Below are positions 56,269 through 64,000 of a DNA stretch of 64,000 bases, in pieces. The position numbers were made by a program, and so were the translations under genes. Within the stretch, counting starts at the first letter, position 1. Every line of letters starts with the position of its first letter. A model generated the notes under the pieces. That model was given only the letters and a program-made list of their open reading frames with translations. It was not told the origin of the DNA and ran no database searches. Source of the stretch: an uncultured Bacteroidota bacterium (GTDB lineage: Bacteria > Bacteroidota > Bacteroidia > Flavobacteriales > Flavobacteriaceae); contig CACHZY010000007.1 in NCBI GenBank assembly GCA_902584445.1, positions 1 to 64,000 on the forward strand. The letters are read 5' to 3'.

Positions 56269-57402
56269 TTATTTAATTGCTGAACAACCAACTAAATTAG
56301 TAATTTCAACTGCCTTTGTTGGAGGTAGGTTAATATTTCTTTTAAGAAGTTGATTTACCATATTTCGGGTAACATCAACCAATGATTTTTGTATTGGTGT
56401 TCCATCTTGAAGTGCAGCAGGTCGACCAACATCTGATGACTCTCGAATACTTTGAACCAATGGGATGGCACCCAAAAAGGGCACTTTTTTATCAATGGCC
56501 AAATTCTCAGCTCCATTTTGACCAAAAATATAATATTTTTTATCTGGTAATTCCGAGGGGGTAAAGTACGCCATGTTCTCAATTATTCCTAATACAGGTA
56601 CCTGAATATTTTCCTGATTAAACATGGCAATACCCTTTCTAGCATCAGCCAAAGCAATTTTTTGAGGCGTACTGACAACCACTGATCCATTCAATGGTAA
56701 AGATTGAACAATACTTAGATGAATATCCCCTGTACCAGGAGGAAGATCGATCAAAAGAAAGTCTAATTCTCCCCAATCAGCATCAAAAATTAATTGGTTA
56801 AGTGCTTTAGCAGCCATTGGGCCTCGCCAAATTACCGCCTGATCGGGTTGAGTAAAAAACCCTATAGACAAGACTTTCACCCCATGGTTTACAATCGGTG
56901 CCATTTTCGACTTACCATCTTTCTTTGTTGACAAAGGTCTCGCTCCTTCCATTTCAAACATTGTGGGTATTGAGGGCCCATATATATCTGCATCTAAGAC
57001 ACCTACTTTACAACCCATCTGTGCTAAAGTCACAGCAATATTTGATGTAACAGTAGATTTTCCAACTCCTCCTTTTCCTGAGGAGATTGCTATTATAGAA
57101 TCAATTCCTGGTAAAGGCTTTCCTTTTGAAATGGTTGCTGCCTTTTTAGGAGCTTCTACTTTGGTATTAATTTTAATTTTAGCCTTAGCATATACCTTTT
57201 TGTGGATCACTTGCATAATTGTAACCTCGAGTTTTTTTCGAGCTTGTAAAGTTGGATTTTGCAGTCGAATATCCAGGTCAATCTCATCTCCAAAAATCAT
57301 TAAATTGGAAATTGCTCCACTGTCAAATAGATTTTCCCCTGCTCCGGGTACAGTAATGGTTTTTAATGCCTGCTCAACTTCTTTTTTTGTAAATTTCATC
57401 AA
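56269..57402 (-). CDS. Mrp/NBP35 family Fe-S carrier ATPase
   Basis: This 377-residue P-loop ATPase handles Fe-S clusters. An N-terminal MIP18/DUF59 domain (about residues 1-90) is followed by the deviant Walker A ISSGKGGVGKSTVTSNIA, DADIYGPSIPTMF, and DLPPGTGDIHLS. It is the first gene of the Mrp-Nfu-FNR-Fd group, and upstream it is only 57 bp from the alkyltransferase-like gene. Confidence 0.95.
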   Translation of the reverse strand: MMKFTKKEVEQALKTITVPGAGENLFDSGAISNLMIFGDEIDLDIRLQNPTLQARKKLEVTIMQVIHKKVYAKAKIKINTKVEAPKKAATISKGKPLPGIDSIIAISSGKGGVGKSTVTSNIAVTLAQMGCKVGVLDADIYGPSIPTMFEMEGARPLSTKKDGKSKMAPIVNHGVKVLSIGFFTQPDQAVIWRGPMAAKALNQLIFDADWGELDFLLIDLPPGTGDIHLSIVQSLPLNGSVVVSTPQKIALADARKGIAMFNQENIQVPVLGIIENMAYFTPSELPDKKYYIFGQNGAENLAIDKKVPFLGAIPLVQSIRESSDVGRPAALQDGTPIQKSLVDVTRNMVNQLLKRNINLPPTKAVEITNLVGCSAIK

Positions 57403-57459
57403 TTACCTCCTTGCATATATCACTTGCAAATATACTTTAATCTGTTCGGAAACAAAAGT

Positions 57460-57801
57460 TTACAAATCGATTTCAAATGGAGGAAGTTCCTTTACAGGAT
57501 CCCAGAAATGATCTTGAAAGTGGACGATTTGATCATTATTTATTGTTATGCCCTCGTTTTCCAGTAGTTGCTGCATTAAACTTATACCAGGAAAATGATG
57601 TTTTCCAGTAAGTAGACCTACCCGATTAACCACTCGATGTGCAGGTATGTCAGTATTTTTGTGAGCGGCATTCATAGCCCATCCGACCATTCGTGAACTT
57701 TGAGGGCTCGCCAAGTAACAAGCTATCGCTCCGTAAGAGGTAACCTTACCTTCAGGTATTTTTTTGACCACTTTATAAACATTCGAAAAGAACTCGGACA
57801 T
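57460..57801 (-). CDS. Alkyltransferase-like protein (ATL, MGMT family)
   Basis: This is a 113-residue protein similar to the DNA-binding domain of O6-methylguanine methyltransferase. The helix-turn-helix and Arg finger region are in SPQSSRMVGWAMNAA. The active-site motif PCHR is PAHRVVNRVG, so the alkyl-accepting Cys is Ala. Such ATL proteins bind alkylated DNA and hand it to nucleotide excision repair. Its ATG shares a base with the trmB stop. Confidence 0.93.
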   Translation of the reverse strand: MSEFFSNVYKVVKKIPEGKVTSYGAIACYLASPQSSRMVGWAMNAAHKNTDIPAHRVVNRVGLLTGKHHFPGISLMQQLLENEGITINNDQIVHFQDHFWDPVKELPPFEIDL

Positions 57802-58478
57802 TAGATAAATTTAAATTTAATATAACTGATAGGTTTATTTTGATCCAAATACATTTTTTCATAAAAAGTTTGGACTGAAATTGCTTGATCTGGGGCGTGT
57901 AAATTATTGTATATGTCATGATGAGCATAGCAAACCTCATATTTATCATCATTCAAAATTCCTAATGTATAACCATGAAGAAATTCACTATCAGTTTTAA
58001 GGTGTATAAATCCCTCTTTAAATAGTATCTTTCGATAGCATTCCAAAAAAGACGGATTCGTCAAACGGTGTTTTGTTCTTTTGAATTTTATTTGAGGGTC
58101 AGGAAAGGTTATCCAAATCTCGTTTACCTCTTGAGGAGCAAAGAGTTTATCAATAAGTTCTATTTGGGCTCTTACAAAAGCAACATTATTCATTTTATCC
58201 TCTAAAGCAGACTTGGCTCCACGCCAGAACCTTGCTCCTTTAATATCTATACCAATAAAATTTTTTTGGGGGTTAAGACCAGCCAAGTGAATCGTATATT
58301 CTCCTTTTCCACATCCAAGCTCCAAAACTATAGGTTTGGCATTTTTAAAATAGGATTTATTCCAACTCCCCTTCAAGAAAAATGAATCTTTTTCAAGCTC
58401 AGCTCTCGCGGGTTGAATTACATTCTTAAAGGTTTCATTTTCCTCAAAACGTTTTAATTTATTTTTACTACCCACCAA
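57801..58478 (-). CDS. trmB: tRNA (guanine(46)-N7)-methyltransferase
   Basis: This is a 225-residue SAM-dependent methyltransferase. Motif I is VLELGCGKGEYTIHLA, followed by NFIGIDIKGARFWRGAK and the family segment IWITFPDPQIKFKRTKHRLT. It precedes the ATL gene with one base of overlap. Confidence 0.96.
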   Translation of the reverse strand: MVGSKNKLKRFEENETFKNVIQPARAELEKDSFFLKGSWNKSYFKNAKPIVLELGCGKGEYTIHLAGLNPQKNFIGIDIKGARFWRGAKSALEDKMNNVAFVRAQIELIDKLFAPQEVNEIWITFPDPQIKFKRTKHRLTNPSFLECYRKILFKEGFIHLKTDSEFLHGYTLGILNDDKYEVCYAHHDIYNNLHAPDQAISVQTFYEKMYLDQNKPISYIKFKFI

Positions 58479-58514
58479 AATGATTTAAATAAGTGAATTT
58501 AAGAATTGAAAAAA

Positions 58515-59645
58515 TTAATGATCAATTTTGTTATTATTCTTTCGCGAGGGCACTTGTTTACCAAAACCAACCCCGTTCGTAACAGGAGAGTGTATAGTCG
58601 GAGCTATACGCTGTAAAGTAAATGAAAACTCTGAACCCACTCCAAGTGTGCTTTCAACAACAAGTTTTTCTTGATGAGCCTCTATAATATGCTTAACAAT
58701 AGCAAGCCCTAACCCAGATCCTCCTTGTTTTCTATTTCCAGTTTTATCTACCCTGTAAAAACGTTCAAATAGTCTTGGAATATGTTCTTCAGCGATACCT
58801 TCACCATTATCGTTAACACGAATGACAATTTTTTCAGAATTTACCTCTTGAATTGAAACCTCAGTCTTTCCATTCTCGACTCCATACTTTAAAGAATTAA
58901 TAATTAAATTAGTTAGAACCTGTTGAATTCTCTCTTCATCTGCATGGACCATGACAGGATTAAGATATTCCTTGTCAAAAGTAAGGGATATTGCGTTTTT
59001 TATTGCTCGCATTTCAAGAAGATCAAAAACATTTTCAATCAGTTTAATAACATCAAATGAGGTTCTATCAATTGATTTTATACCTGATTCAAATTGAGTA
59101 ATCAAATCTAAATCTTTAACAACATAAATCAATCTTTCAACTCCTTTTGCTGTTCGCTTTAAATATTTATCTCTTACTTCCTTGTCTTTTACAGCCCCCT
59201 GAAGTAAAGTCAAAACATAACCTTGAATTGTAAACAAGGGTGTTTTTAATTCGTGTGATATGTTACCAATAAATTCTTTGCGGTAATTTTCTTTATCTTT
59301 TAATAATTCAATCTCTAGTTTTTTGTCGTCAGCAAATTTTCGCAGACCTTTTTTTAAAACTTCTATATCAGATTGAATAGTCATTTTATTTTGAGATACT
59401 CCAGAGGGTAATAAATCGCTGTAAATTCCTTTAACCTTATTTAAGATGAATCTTTCAATTCTAAAATGGACTAATAAAACCGAACATAGAAAAAATATTA
59501 AAATGATAATAATTATAAGGGGAAATCCTTCATGAAGAATATTAATTTCCAAAAAATAAAATAATAATGAAATCAAAAACAACATTAAAATTGTCAGCAT
59601 GGCTGATAATGTGATGGCTGTTTTGTAGTTCTTTAGTCTTGACAC
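58515..59645 (-). CDS. Sensor histidine kinase (PhoR-like)
   Basis: This is a 376-residue membrane kinase. Two hydrophobic segments cover about residues 10-32 and 41-60 with almost no periplasmic loop. The phospho-acceptor is His131 in IGNISHELKTPLFTI. The ATP domain has NLIINSLKYG, NDNGEGI and GSGLGLAIVKHI. It begins immediately after the response regulator gene, so the two form one two-component system. The short sensor region suggests it senses the membrane or a partner rather than a soluble ligand. Confidence 0.94.
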   Translation of the reverse strand: MSRLKNYKTAITLSAMLTILMLFLISLLFYFLEINILHEGFPLIIIIILIFFLCSVLLVHFRIERFILNKVKGIYSDLLPSGVSQNKMTIQSDIEVLKKGLRKFADDKKLEIELLKDKENYRKEFIGNISHELKTPLFTIQGYVLTLLQGAVKDKEVRDKYLKRTAKGVERLIYVVKDLDLITQFESGIKSIDRTSFDVIKLIENVFDLLEMRAIKNAISLTFDKEYLNPVMVHADEERIQQVLTNLIINSLKYGVENGKTEVSIQEVNSEKIVIRVNDNGEGIAEEHIPRLFERFYRVDKTGNRKQGGSGLGLAIVKHIIEAHQEKLVVESTLGVGSEFSFTLQRIAPTIHSPVTNGVGFGKQVPSRKNNNKIDH

Positions 59646-60341
59646 CTATTTTGAAGAATTGATAAATTTGTAGCCTACACCCTTAACCGTTTTAAAATAT
59701 TTATCGCCAATTTTTTCACGGAGCTTTCTGATATGAACATCAATTGTTCGATCACCTACGACCACTTCACTTCCCCATACAATTTCCATAATTTTTTCTC
59801 TTTTAATCACCTTATCTGGCTTCGAAGCGAGTAAATAAAGTAATTCAAATTCCTTTCTAGGCATTGAAAATGGTTTTCCCATATGAGTAACCTCATACTG
59901 TTCCCTGTCAATGATTAGCTTACCTATTTGAATTTTTTCTAGAGTTTGTTCTTCATTTTTTAAACGTCTTAATAATGCTTTAACTTTAGAAACAATTATC
60001 TTAGGTTTGATAGGTTTAGTTACATAATCATCTGCTCCAGCCTCAAATGCGGCAACGTAAGAATAATCCTCTCCTCTAGCTGTTAGGAACATAATAATTG
60101 TATCATTAAAACACACGTCATTTCTCAACTGTTCACAAGCTTCAATTCCATCCATATTGGGCATCATCACGTCCATAATAATTAAATTAGGTATGTTTTT
60201 TTTGGCTTTTTTCAAAGCCTCTTTACCATCACTGGCAGTATAAAGCTTATACCCCTCTTGATCCAAATTGTATCTTATAATTTCAATTACATCTGGCTCA
60301 TCATCTACTAACAGGATTTTGATGTCTTTTTTTTTCATCAC
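59646..60341 (-). CDS. OmpR/PhoB family response regulator
   Basis: This is a 231-residue DNA-binding regulator. The receiver has acidic residues in LVDDEPDVIE, phospho-acceptor Asp57 in IIMDVMMPNMDG, and the Lys in DYVTKPIKPK. The C-terminal winged helix has SMPRKEFELLYLLAS and VWGSEVVVGDRTIDVHIRKL. It is the first gene of the pair, 125 bp from the divergent sorting-domain gene. Targets are unknown. Confidence 0.95.
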   Translation of the reverse strand: MMKKKDIKILLVDDEPDVIEIIRYNLDQEGYKLYTASDGKEALKKAKKNIPNLIIMDVMMPNMDGIEACEQLRNDVCFNDTIIMFLTARGEDYSYVAAFEAGADDYVTKPIKPKIIVSKVKALLRRLKNEEQTLEKIQIGKLIIDREQYEVTHMGKPFSMPRKEFELLYLLASKPDKVIKREKIMEIVWGSEVVVGDRTIDVHIRKLREKIGDKYFKTVKGVGYKFINSSK

Positions 60342-60466
60342 TTATATATTTTACTAATATAAAAATTTATCCCCTTGACTGTGTTAACAAATACTTATAT
60401 AATAATCTTAAAATTAAACACTACGCTTAATTTTGTTAACTTTGATTTAAAGGTAATTATATAATT

Positions 60467-60826
60467 ATGTCCCGGAATGTTTTTATTTTTATAATGACAA
60501 TTACATGTACAATTGCTTTTACACAATATGACGAAAATCAATCTATTAACTTCAAAAAATCTGAACTGTCAATAGCATCAGAAGATCTGTTTCAAAAACT
60601 TGATTATAAATTATATCCCAACCCTCTGGTTGGAAATTTATTGAATTTTATTTCTCCAAGATCTGAAACAAAAGAAATCGCTGTTTTGAATATTTTAGGT
60701 AAAGAGGTTTTTAAGACGATTACTTTAAATAATCAGATCCTACTCCCGAATCTTATGCGCGGTATTTATATAGTTAAACTAAAGCAGGGGAATTACCTGG
60801 GATTAAGCCGATTAGTAGTTCCCTAA
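60467..60826 (+). CDS. Short type IX secretion type A sorting-domain protein
   Basis: This is a 119-residue protein made of a signal peptide (about residues 1-20, ending near AFTQ), a spacer of about 30 residues, and a type A C-terminal sorting domain (KLYPNPLVGNLLNFI, ILGKEVFKTITL, MRGIYIVKLKQG). There is almost no passenger. It lies 5 bp before the LuxE-like gene on the same strand and is divergent from the response regulator, where TAACTTTG upstream resembles a -7 box. It may be a minimal secreted peptide or the remnant of a longer cargo. Confidence 0.8.
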   Translation: MSRNVFIFIMTITCTIAFTQYDENQSINFKKSELSIASEDLFQKLDYKLYPNPLVGNLLNFISPRSETKEIAVLNILGKEVFKTITLNNQILLPNLMRGIYIVKLKQGNYLGLSRLVVP

Positions 60827-60831
60827 AGTAA

Positions 60832-61824
60832 ATGATCACTAATCCTCCTACTATTGAAAATTTTTGGGAAGTTAATTCAAGTTCTTCATTCGAAAAGTTA
60901 GCATTAGATACCTTTAAGCTACAATATAAAAAAAACACTGTTTATCGCTCTTATTGTAGTTTAATTAACAGAAGTCCTTGTGACATAAAAAAAGTTGAAG
61001 ATATTCCACATTTACCAATATCTTTTTTTAAGTCTAAGAAAGTTGTTTCTTATAGTAAAGAACCAATAGGCTTTTTTAGTTCAAGTAAAACATCTGGTCT
61101 CGTTTCATCAAAACACTTCTATCGAAATTTGAATGATTATATTAAAAGTTTCACTAAAGGCTTTGAAAATTTTTATGGTAAATTTTCTAATTATGTTTTT
61201 TTAGGACTCCTTCCATCCTATATAGAGCAAAAAAATTCTTCGTTGATTTTCATGGTTAATGAATTAATTCAAAAAAGCAGCCACATTGAAAGTGGTTTTT
61301 ACCTTGACAACTTTAAAGATTTGGTTCAAAAAATTAATTTTTTAGAGTCTCGAGGTCAAAAGACAATATTAATGGGTGTTTCCTTTGCACTTTTAGATTT
61401 ATTAGAATATCACCAGTTTCATCTCAAAAACACCTTAATAATGGAGACGGGAGGAATGAAAGGAAAACGAAAAGAAATTACTCGAATGGAACTTCATAAG
61501 ATTTTAAGTGAAGGGTTTGGTTGTAAAAAAATTCATTCTGAGTATGGAATGACAGAGCTTCTTTCTCAGGCTTATTCCAATGGCGATGGTATATTCGAAT
61601 GCCAACCCTGGATGCGGGTTTCAATTCGTGAAAACCAAGATCCATTTGAGTTACTTCAGAATGGTCAAACAGGTGGAATTAATATTATTGATCTAGCTAA
61701 CAGGGACTCGTGTGCCTTTATAGCTACTGATGATATTGGAAAAGTACATTCTAACAAAAAGTTTGAAGTCTTGGGGCGCTTTGACCACTCAGAGGCAAGA
61801 GGTTGTAATTTGATGTTATTTTAA
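60832..61824 (+). CDS. LuxE/acyl-protein synthetase-like protein
   Basis: This is a 330-residue protein of the adenylating superfamily near the acyl-protein synthetase (LuxE) family. Visible features are [24 protein letters not shown], and the later [14 protein letters not shown] and [10 protein letters not shown], similar to acyl-AMP enzymes. The substrate is unknown; in flavobacteria such genes are often called acyl transferases. It is co-transcribed with the short sorting-domain gene and overlaps the 3' end of tyrS by 4 bp. Confidence 0.85.
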   Translation: MITNPPTIENFWEVNSSSSFEKLALDTFKLQYKKNTVYRSYCSLINRSPCDIKKVEDIPHLPISFFKSKKVVSYSKEPIGFFSSSKTSGLVSSKHFYRNLNDYIKSFTKGFENFYGKFSNYVFLGLLPSYIEQKNSSLIFMVNELIQKSSHIESGFYLDNFKDLVQKINFLESRGQKTILMGVSFALLDLLEYHQFHLKNTLIMETGGMKGKRKEITRMELHKILSEGFGCKKIHSEYGMTELLSQAYSNGDGIFECQPWMRVSIRENQDPFELLQNGQTGGINIIDLANRDSCAFIATDDIGKVHSNKKFEVLGRFDHSEARGCNLMLF

Positions 61825-63119
61825 ACCGCTAATTTGATAATAAAGTAATTTTTTTTACCTCTTTGAAGCAATATATATTGATTGTCTATCAAGTCTTCTT
61901 CACCAATCTTATATTTTTCCATTACTTTAATCTTGTTTACAGATATAGACTTCTCACTTAATGCTCTTCTTGCCTCGCCATTTGATTTGAGAAAATTCGT
62001 TTTATTAACTAAAAGATTAATCATATCAATTCCATTATTGAAATCAGCTCGAGAAATTTCTGATTGAGGTACTCCTTCAAATACCTCCAAGAATGTTTGT
62101 TGATCAAGTTTTTTTAAATCCTCAGCTGTAGATTTTCCAAAAAGGATTTGGCTGGCTTTTTTTGCTTTTTCAAGGTCTTTATCAGAATGTACCATCCTAG
62201 TAACCTCATCTGCAATTGTTTTTTGTAACAGTCTTGCGTGTGGCATAGACCTATGTTCTAAAATCAAACTTGAGATCTTTTCTTGATCCAAAAGGGTGAA
62301 AACCTTTATGTAGCTCTCTGCATCCTCGTCCGATGAGTTGAACCAATATTGATAGAATTTGTATGGTGATGTCTTTGATTTATCTAACCAAACATTCCCA
62401 CTTTCAGTCTTACCGAATTTGGTCCCATCTGCCCTAGTAATTAAGGGGCAAGTAATTGCATAAGCTTTTCCCCCAACTTTTCTTCGAATCAACTCTGTAC
62501 CTGTAGTAATATTACCCCATTGATCGCTACCTCCCATTTGAATTTTACAATCCATATTTTTATAAAGATGAAGAAAGTCATATCCCTGAAGCAATTGATA
62601 AGTGAATTCTGTGAAAGACATTCCAACTTTTGCCTCTATCCCTAAACGTTTTTTTACAGAATCTTTAGCCATCATGTAATTTACCGTGAGATGTTTTCCA
62701 ACCTCTCTAGAAAAGTCAATGAGCGTATAATCTTTCATCCAGTCATAATTATTTACCAATATTGCTCCTTTTTTTCTATCGGAATCAAAATCAAGAAACT
62801 TATTTAATTGACTTCTAATTCCATCAATATTTTTTTTTAGACTATCGGGATCAAGTAAATTTCTTTCATGGGATTTACCTGAAGGGTCACCAATCATTCC
62901 TGTTGCTCCTCCAACTAATATAATTGGTTGATGGCCTGCATTTTGAAAATGAATCAATATCATAATCTGCACTAGGCTTCCAATGTGAAGTGAATCTGAA
63001 GTAGGATCAAAGCCAATATATCCCGCAGAAGGAGTTTTAAGTAAATAATCTTCGGTTTCCGGCATGATGTCATGTAACATTCCACGCCATCGTAGCTCTT
63101 CTACAAAATTTTTTTGCAT
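61821..63119 (-). CDS. tyrS: Tyrosyl-tRNA synthetase
   Basis: This is a 432-residue class I synthetase. The HIGH-type motif is [10 protein letters not shown] (near residue 45) and the KMSKS-type motif is [14 protein letters not shown]. The C-terminal S4 domain has [28 protein letters not shown] -7 box lies at 63,137-63,144 on the minus strand, but the nearest TTG is only 16 nt away, so the promoter is uncertain. Confidence 0.98.
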   Translation of the reverse strand: MQKNFVEELRWRGMLHDIMPETEDYLLKTPSAGYIGFDPTSDSLHIGSLVQIMILIHFQNAGHQPIILVGGATGMIGDPSGKSHERNLLDPDSLKKNIDGIRSQLNKFLDFDSDRKKGAILVNNYDWMKDYTLIDFSREVGKHLTVNYMMAKDSVKKRLGIEAKVGMSFTEFTYQLLQGYDFLHLYKNMDCKIQMGGSDQWGNITTGTELIRRKVGGKAYAITCPLITRADGTKFGKTESGNVWLDKSKTSPYKFYQYWFNSSDEDAESYIKVFTLLDQEKISSLILEHRSMPHARLLQKTIADEVTRMVHSDKDLEKAKKASQILFGKSTAEDLKKLDQQTFLEVFEGVPQSEISRADFNNGIDMINLLVNKTNFLKSNGEARRALSEKSISVNKIKVMEKYKIGEEDLIDNQYILLQRGKKNYFIIKLAV

Positions 63120-63197
63120 TGTTAACGTTTGCTCTGCAAAGATAGATTTATGGAGTAAAACAAAAAATTATTATTTAAAAAGCATTATTTTTAATTT

Positions 63198-64000
63198 ATG
63201 ATTCTGGTTACAGGAGCTACGGGATTTATCGGTTCTAATTTATTATATAAATTAGCCAAATATAATGTATGTAACATTGTAGCAACTTACAGATACAAAT
63301 CCAATAAAGATAAAATTGCTGCTTTATTTAGATCCAAATTCCCTGATGGAAATTTAAAGTTTGAAAGAATTATTTGGAGAAGAGCAGAATTAAGAGATTT
63401 ACCTAGCTTAACAGAAGCTTTTGAAGGTGTAAAGAAAGTATATCATTGTGCAGCCTTTATTTCATTTGCTTTCAGCGATCGTCAAAAACTTTACGAGATA
63501 AATCAAAAAGGAACATCATATATAGTTGATCTGTGTTTAAAGAATAAGATCGAAAAACTTGTTTATGTAAGCTCCATTGCTAGTCTGGGTTCGGAAGAAA
63601 ATGAGACCACAGTTGATGAAAATAGTACCTGGGACAATAATATTGACAAAACTCCATATGGCTATTCAAAATATGGCGCTGAAATGGAGGTGTGGAGGGG
63701 CAGTCAAGAGGGTCTTGATGTAGCAATAGTTAATCCAGGTATTGTATTAGGTCCAGGTAGTCCAATGGAAAAAAAAATTAAGTACATGAAAAATTGGTTC
63801 AGGTTTTACACCCCTGGAATAAGTGGCTATGTATGGGTAGAGGACGTGATAACTATAATGATTAAATTAATGGATTCAGGAATTAAGTCTGAAAGGTTTG
63901 CTTTGGTTGCTGAAAACTGGTCTGGAAAATCAATGATTCTAGCATTGTTAAAAGCGCAGAAAAAAAACTATACAGTTATTAAAATATCTAAAGTATTTTT
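63198..64000 (+). CDS. NAD-dependent epimerase/dehydratase, 3'-truncated by window edge
   Basis: This is an extended short-chain dehydrogenase. The ATG at 63,198 gives MILVTGATGFIGSNLLYKLA, with the GxxGxxG motif. The catalytic Tyr-Lys pair is in YGYSKYGAEME, and the Ser in VYVSSIASLGS. At least 267 residues are visible and the end is outside the window. The substrate, a sugar nucleotide or a flavanone-type ketone, cannot be decided. It is divergent from tyrS with 78 bp between starts. Confidence 0.93.
   Translation, partial: MILVTGATGFIGSNLLYKLAKYNVCNIVATYRYKSNKDKIAALFRSKFPDGNLKFERIIWRRAELRDLPSLTEAFEGVKKVYHCAAFISFAFSDRQKLYEINQKGTSYIVDLCLKNKIEKLVYVSSIASLGSEENETTVDENSTWDNNIDKTPYGYSKYGAEMEVWRGSQEGLDVAIVNPGIVLGPGSPMEKKIKYMKNWFRFYTPGISGYVWVEDVITIMIKLMDSGIKSERFALVAENWSGKSMILALLKAQKKNYTVIKISKVF

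Noticed and set aside
57460-57801. Alkyltransferase-like protein as a mutated, broken MGMT
   Set aside because: The PAHR variant is the normal state of ATL proteins, so it is not a loss-of-function case.

Overview
The window is a 64 kb stretch of an AT-rich Bacteroidota chromosome, most likely from a marine member of the Flavobacteriaceae. The evidence is the gene content (type IX secretion sorting domains, a PorP/SprF protein, SusD-free secreted hydrolases with Tat or lipoprotein signals, a MarR-YceI-trp neighbourhood), the near absence of Shine-Dalgarno sites, and several promoters of the phylum-specific form TTG-N19-TAnnTTTG. No phage, insertion sequence, CRISPR array or integrase-driven island is visible.

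Layout. 1-14,223: the end of release factor 3 (cut by the window edge), then, all on the minus strand, the information-processing operon tuf - tRNA-Trp - secE - nusG - rplK - rplA - rplJ - rplL - rpoB - rpoC - DUF3467. 14,224-36,806: an accessory block with aconitase, several lipoproteins, a GMC oxidoreductase with its small subunit, two SGNH hydrolases, a GH43-like protein lacking its general acid, a DMT transporter, a type IX secretion group (BspA-like cargo, PorP/SprF, a propeller lipoprotein, OmpA protein), an esterase, a nuclease and small proteins. 36,807-38,892: rpsU - xerC - hpf - tRNA-Thr - tRNA-Tyr - tRNA-Gly - tRNA-Thr. In many bacteria the four-tRNA cluster lies directly upstream of tuf, so the accessory block appears to separate two halves of an ancestral locus.

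38,969-50,246: acyl-CoA dehydrogenase, an AGCS symporter, PspC-like and rhodanese proteins, a MarR regulator with a perfect palindromic operator, YceI, and a complete trpEGDCFBA operon. The trp operon is preceded by a 15-codon leader peptide with tandem Trp codons, an intrinsic terminator and a strong promoter placed so close to the leader ATG that the transcript may be leaderless. 50,321-54,603: a pseudouridine-synthase-like protein that has lost its catalytic Asp and its basic C-terminal motif, a UbiA prenyltransferase, two GHMP enzymes of the mevalonate pathway, and TspO. 54,641-58,478: ferredoxin, ferredoxin reductase, NifU-like, Mrp, an alkyltransferase-like protein and TrmB. 58,515-64,000: a two-component pair, a nearly passengerless type IX sorting-domain protein with a LuxE-like enzyme, tyrS, and the start of an NAD-dependent epimerase.

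The most notable observations are the trp attenuator with its apparently leaderless leader peptide, the degenerate pseudouridine synthase, the split tRNA-tuf locus, the MarR operator, and two small unlisted ORFs (18,100-18,252 and 35,306-35,434) with supporting transcription signals.
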